Shown: positions 6,865 to 9,705 of the stretch, in pieces | Numbering within the stretch: the first letter of the stretch is position 1 | Layout: every line of letters begins with the position of its first letter | Program-made: the position numbers and the translations under genes | Notes under the pieces: model-generated | What the model was told of the DNA's origin: nothing | What the model saw: the letters and a program-made list of their open reading frames with translations, nothing else | The model's database searches: none | Origin: Acidimicrobium sp. BACL17 MAG-120823-bin42 | Lineage (GTDB): Bacteria; Actinomycetota; Acidimicrobiia; Acidimicrobiales; Ilumatobacteraceae | Direction of reading: 5' to 3' | Length of the DNA stretch: 9,705 bases | NCBI GenBank assembly: GCA_001438985.1 | Contig: LIAZ01000035.1 | Location: forward strand, 1 to 9,705

Positions 6865-7944
6865 TCAATCAAGCGAAGTGAGAACATCACTTGCACTGAC
6901 CAATCGGTCGTCAACGGTTGTTTGCGGTGTCACGTGGGCCCCAAGAAGTGCCAGCGCTGCAGTCTCTATGGCGAGTTGCAATTGACGAATATTGCGTGGT
7001 GGTGGAAAATACTCTTCTTCACGAGTAATCCTGATCTCTTCTACGCCGTTTGCGGGGTTAAGAAATGCAAGAACTTCGTTGACGAGATCTTCTGGCGCTG
7101 ACGCTCCAGCAGTTACCCCGACCACTCCGTGCAGCGTGCGAGGAAGTTCATCGACACCATTGATTCTGTAGACGGCTGAGCATCCCTCATCTCGTGCAAG
7201 TTTTTCAAGTGCTCGTGTATTTGATGAGTTTGCCGAACCAATCACAATGACCGAATCGCATTGAGATGCGATTTGCAATAGCGCACTTTGACGATTTGTG
7301 GTTGCAAAACACAGATCACTTCGACCCGGAGACCACACCGACGGGTATTTCACGCGTACCGCATCTGCAATACCCGCCCAATCTCTATGTGACAAGGTCG
7401 TTTGTGCGAGAAGAGCTACGGGTTGTTCGAAATGTGGGAGGGCTGCAACTTCGTCAAGTGATTCGACTCGCGAAATCGCATGCGGTGCGACAGCCATCGT
7501 GCCGACAGCCTCTTCGTGGCCCTCGTGTCCGACATAGACAATCTGGTAACCCTTGCCAGCTCGAACTCGCACTTCGTGATGGACCTTGGTGACAAGTGGA
7601 CATACCGAATCAACAACGTAACTTCCGCGCTGCCGAGCAAGTGCGACGACTTCTGGTGCTGAACCATGTGCCGACAACATGATTGGTTTTCCAAGCGGAA
7701 CTTCAGAGATGTCATCAATAAAGATCACACCGAGTTTCAGGAAACGATCAACAACTGCCTGATTGTGCACAATTTCGTGATAGCAGTACACGGGGGAGGG
7801 AAATGTGCGAACCATCCACGCAAGTGCCTTGATGGCCATTTCAACTCCAGCGCAAAACCCACGTGGTGCAGCGAGGAGCACCTTGTCGACTGTTGACGGC
7901 TCACTCGGCTCTACGTTGGTCAGAGAAGTTAGGTGATTCTGCAC
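6865..7944 (-). CDS. ispH: 4-hydroxy-3-methylbut-2-enyl diphosphate reductase
   Basis: Last enzyme of the MEP isoprenoid pathway: an iron-sulfur protein reducing HMBPP to isopentenyl and dimethylallyl diphosphate in the cytoplasm. The three cluster cysteines are present: Cys31 in PRGFCAGV, Cys115 in DSVCPLV and Cys212 in DLCFATTNRQ. Substrate-binding residues are also recognisable: His60 (IVHN), His93 (SAHG), His143 and Glu145 (HEEAVGTM), Ser237/Asn239 (SANSSN) and Ser282 (TAGASAP). The length of 359 residues includes a roughly 20-residue N-terminal lead and about 50 residues after the core, slightly longer than the E. coli enzyme. The start is GTG 7944 with no Shine-Dalgarno; GTG within VDKVLLAAPRGF is a downstream alternative. 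The gene ends 12 nt from the end of the dehydrogenase (convergent) and diverges from der across 78 nt. Confidence 0.97.
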   Translation of the reverse strand: MQNHLTSLTNVEPSEPSTVDKVLLAAPRGFCAGVEMAIKALAWMVRTFPSPVYCYHEIVHNQAVVDRFLKLGVIFIDDISEVPLGKPIMLSAHGSAPEVVALARQRGSYVVDSVCPLVTKVHHEVRVRAGKGYQIVYVGHEGHEEAVGTMAVAPHAISRVESLDEVAALPHFEQPVALLAQTTLSHRDWAGIADAVRVKYPSVWSPGRSDLCFATTNRQSALLQIASQCDSVIVIGSANSSNTRALEKLARDEGCSAVYRINGVDELPRTLHGVVGVTAGASAPEDLVNEVLAFLNPANGVEEIRITREEEYFPPPRNIRQLQLAIETAALALLGAHVTPQTTVDDRLVSASDVLTSLD

Positions 7945-7952
7945 TGATACAG

Positions 7953-7958
7953 AGATTA
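7953..7958 (-). promoter_or_regulatory. Putative -10 box (TAATCT) of ispH
   Basis: TAATCT on the minus strand lies 8 nt before the GTG start of ispH, placing the predicted transcript start 1-2 nt upstream of the start codon. No clear -35 element and no Shine-Dalgarno are visible. This suggests an almost leaderless mRNA. Confidence 0.38.
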
Positions 7959-8010
7959 CTTCAGTGCTTTTGTTGGTTTCGGGCTAAGACCAATGTTTGA
8001 CGTTCGACAG

Positions 8011-8016
8011 TAGAAT
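8011..8016 (+). promoter_or_regulatory. Putative -10 box (TAGAAT) of der
   Basis: TAGAAT lies 6 nt before GTG 8023, so standard -10 geometry puts the transcript start on the first base of the start codon. There is no Shine-Dalgarno in this interval. A TTGACG at 7997-8002 is only 8 nt upstream, too close to act as its -35 box. Confidence 0.42.
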
Positions 8017-8022
8017 GAGCAA

Positions 8023-9360
8023 GTGACGAACGAAGTGATGCCAATCGAGCAGCCAGAACTGCCGACAGTGGTGATTGTTGGGCGTCCGAATGTGGGCAAG
8101 AGCACGTTGTTCAATCGCTTCATGGGCTCACAGGTTGCAATCGTTGAAGATCAGCCCGGAATAACCCGCGATCGTTTCGAGCGCGAAGTTGAATGGACTG
8201 GGAAAAAGTTCAATCTGGTGGATACCGGTGGTTGGATGCCTGGGGGCTCAGAGCTTGACGCCAAGGTCAGTCGTCAGGTTGAAGAGGCGGCAAAGTCAGC
8301 GAGCTTGGTGCTATTTGTCGTCGATACCGCAATCGGTGTAACCGATGATGATGAGCAAATCGGACTCTGGTTGCGTCGCCTGTCATGTCCGGTGATCGTG
8401 GTGAGTAACAAAATCGATTCTGATAAACGAGAGGCCGATCGTTGGGACTTCATGAAGCTTGGCTTCGGAGAACCAGTTCCTGTGTCAGCGTTACACGGTC
8501 GCAAATCCGGTGACCTTCTCGACATGATTCTCGAAACCGTCAACGCCCCTGAAGCAGTTGAGGAAGAGAAACTTCCACGGGGAGTGTCGGGTATACCTCG
8601 CGTCTCGATCGTGGGGAGGCCAAACGTTGGTAAGAGCACACTGTTCAATCGACTTGTGGGCGAAGATCGATCAATCACCCATGACATGGCCGGAACAACG
8701 CGCGATGCAATCGACACACAGGTAGACACGCCAGACGGACCGATTGTATTTGTGGATACTGCCGGTATGCGCCGCAAGAGCAAAGTAGATGAATCTGCCG
8801 AGTATTACTCTTTCGTCCGCGCACTACGTGCAGTAGATGAGTCGGATATCGCGTTGTTGGTGATCGATGCCCAAGAGGGAATCACCAGTCAAGATCAACG
8901 CTTGGCAGAGAGGATCGATGCTGCTGGGTGCCCGGTCATTGTGGTGTTGAATAAATGGGAAACGCTTGATGCTGATGGACGAGAGCACATTGATACTGAG
9001 ATGACTCGCAAGTTGTATTTCATCGGCGATGCACCAGTTCTTAAGCTTTCCGCTCTCACAGGTAAGGGAGTACATCGCTTGCTGCCGATCTTGCAAGAAT
9101 GTATTGCCGATTATCACAAGCGTGTTCCCACAAAGGATGTCAATAGGGTTATCGCCGAAGCGCAGCAGAAGCAGCCTGCTGGTGCGGGCGCACGGGTGCT
9201 GTACGCATTGCAAGGTGCAAACGATCCGCCAACATTTACGTTGTTTGTCAATCGCGAACTTCCTCAACACTATTTGCGCTATCTCGAACGTAGTATCCGT
9301 GAAAAATTTGAATTCGGTTCAACTCCCATCAAGTTGCGAGTTCGCAAGCGCTCTGATTGA
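8023..9360 (+). CDS. der: Ribosome assembly GTPase Der (EngA)
   Basis: A double-GTPase needed for maturation of the 50S ribosomal subunit. Two tandem G domains are complete. In the first, G1 is GRPNVGKS (20-27), G2 threonine lies in GITRD (46-50), G3 is DTGG (67-70) and G4 is NKID (129-132). In the second, G1 is GRPNVGKS (198-205), G2 is in GTTRD (224-228), G3 is DTAG (245-248) and G4 is NKWE (310-313). The remainder (about 355-445) is the KH-like RNA-binding domain and ends in a basic tail. The 445-residue length is normal. GTG 8023 is chosen because it has an ideally spaced TAGAAT box upstream; a later ATG at 8038 is possible, but the preceding residues cost nothing. A small membrane-protein gene follows after 8 nt. 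Confidence 0.98.
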   Translation: MTNEVMPIEQPELPTVVIVGRPNVGKSTLFNRFMGSQVAIVEDQPGITRDRFEREVEWTGKKFNLVDTGGWMPGGSELDAKVSRQVEEAAKSASLVLFVVDTAIGVTDDDEQIGLWLRRLSCPVIVVSNKIDSDKREADRWDFMKLGFGEPVPVSALHGRKSGDLLDMILETVNAPEAVEEEKLPRGVSGIPRVSIVGRPNVGKSTLFNRLVGEDRSITHDMAGTTRDAIDTQVDTPDGPIVFVDTAGMRRKSKVDESAEYYSFVRALRAVDESDIALLVIDAQEGITSQDQRLAERIDAAGCPVIVVLNKWETLDADGREHIDTEMTRKLYFIGDAPVLKLSALTGKGVHRLLPILQECIADYHKRVPTKDVNRVIAEAQQKQPAGAGARVLYALQGANDPPTFTLFVNRELPQHYLRYLERSIREKFEFGSTPIKLRVRKRSD

Positions 9361-9368
9361 GGTGAATA

Positions 9369-9617
9369 ATGCCGTGGTGTGAGCCATGTTCAAAGTATTT
9401 TGCTCCGAGCGCGATGGGCGATGATGGATCGTGTCCACAGTGTTTTGCAATTGCTGACATGCCATCTGCTCATGGATCCATCACTGCCAAGAATTTGGAC
9501 TTAAAGAAACTTGCCGCACACGATGAACAAGACATTCCATTGCCATGGCATTTCAAGTTGCTGGTTGGGGCATTATTGCTGTATTTGTCGTGGAGAGTTA
9601 TTGAGCTCTTCCGTTAG
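9369..9617 (+). CDS. Small zinc-ribbon-like single-pass membrane protein, function unknown
   Basis: An 82-residue protein that I do not recognise functionally. It starts with two CxxC pairs, Cys4/Cys7 and Cys22/Cys25, spaced like a small zinc ribbon. A polar linker (about 30-60) follows, then a hydrophobic segment at about 62-81 that should form one C-terminal membrane helix, probably leaving the metal-binding end in the cytoplasm. The start ATG 9369 has a strong Shine-Dalgarno, GAGGTGA (9359-9365), which overlaps the der stop codon, so the gene is almost certainly co-transcribed with der. From memory, similar proteins beginning MPWC-x-x-CSK occur in Acidimicrobiia, which supports the taxonomic guess. 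The coding status is supported by the ribosome binding site, tight spacing and sensible composition. Confidence 0.78.
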   Translation: MPWCEPCSKYFAPSAMGDDGSCPQCFAIADMPSAHGSITAKNLDLKKLAAHDEQDIPLPWHFKLLVGALLLYLSWRVIELFR

Positions 9618-9629
9618 GCTCGTGGCATA

Positions 9630-9704
9630 CGGGCTGTAGCGCAGCTTGGTTAGCGCGCTTGTCTGGGGGACAAGAGGTCGTGGGTTCAAATCCCGCCAGC
9701 CCGA
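9630..9704 (+). tRNA. tRNA-Pro (anticodon GGG)
   Basis: The sequence folds as a full cloverleaf: acceptor stem CGGGCTG (9630-9636) with CAGCCCG (9697-9703), D stem GCGC (9639-9642) with GCGC (9653-9656), anticodon stem CTTGT (9658-9662) with ACAAG (9670-9674), and T stem GTGGG (9680-9684) with CCCGC (9692-9696) around loop TTCAAAT. The anticodon GGG is at 9665-9667, reading proline codons CCC and CCU. Discriminator A is 9704 and the last window base is C, so an encoded CCA may continue beyond the edge. It begins only 12 nt after the small membrane-protein gene. A TAGGCT at 9615-9620 could be a -10 box, but read-through from der is also possible. Confidence 0.97.
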
Positions 9705-9705
9705 C

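Noticed and set aside
7997..8016. TTGACG plus TAGAAT as a classical -35/-10 promoter for der
   Set aside because: The spacer is only 8 nt against the usual 16-18, so TTGACG cannot pair with that -10 box; only the -10 box is kept.

Overview
This window looks like chromosomal DNA of an actinobacterium-like organism, and I favour Acidimicrobiia. The clues are frequent GTG starts, short or absent mRNA leaders, a roughly balanced GC content, acyl-CoA genes typical of lipid-using actinobacteria, and a small CxxC/CxxC membrane protein directly after der. The taxon is an inference, not a proven assignment. The window is almost fully coding, with no gene-free stretch above 300 bases, and I found no CRISPR array, insertion sequence or prophage.

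Left part (1-4813, all minus strand): a compact run of five genes, read from right to left. They are an acyl-CoA synthetase (AMP-forming), a glycerophosphodiester phosphodiesterase, and a three-part ABC importer (ATPase, membrane permease, lipoprotein binding protein). Gaps are 9 nt or less, or the genes overlap by 4 nt, until a 28-nt gap before the binding protein. The binding-protein gene runs off the left edge. The importer is of the nitrate/sulfonate/taurine/HMP-precursor class; its substrate cannot be read from the sequence.

Middle (4882-6852, plus strand): a SirB1-type transglutaminase-fold protein, diverging from the synthetase, then an acyl-CoA dehydrogenase. The dehydrogenase is interrupted by an imperfect 28-bp tandem duplication. 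Because 28 is not a multiple of 3, the reading frame breaks; removing one copy restores a 399-residue protein of normal family length. This is the most notable observation in the window.

Right part (6865-9705): ispH on the minus strand, converging on the dehydrogenase and diverging from der. IspH makes isoprenoid precursors. Der is a two-domain GTPase for ribosome assembly. After der come a small zinc-ribbon-like membrane protein and a proline tRNA (anticodon GGG) whose 3' end coincides with the window edge. Three GTG-start genes (SirB1 family, ispH, der) lack a Shine-Dalgarno sequence and have a TANNNT box 6-8 nt before the start codon, which suggests leaderless transcripts. I did not find a convincing new biological system; most of the window is ordinary housekeeping and lipid/transport metabolism.
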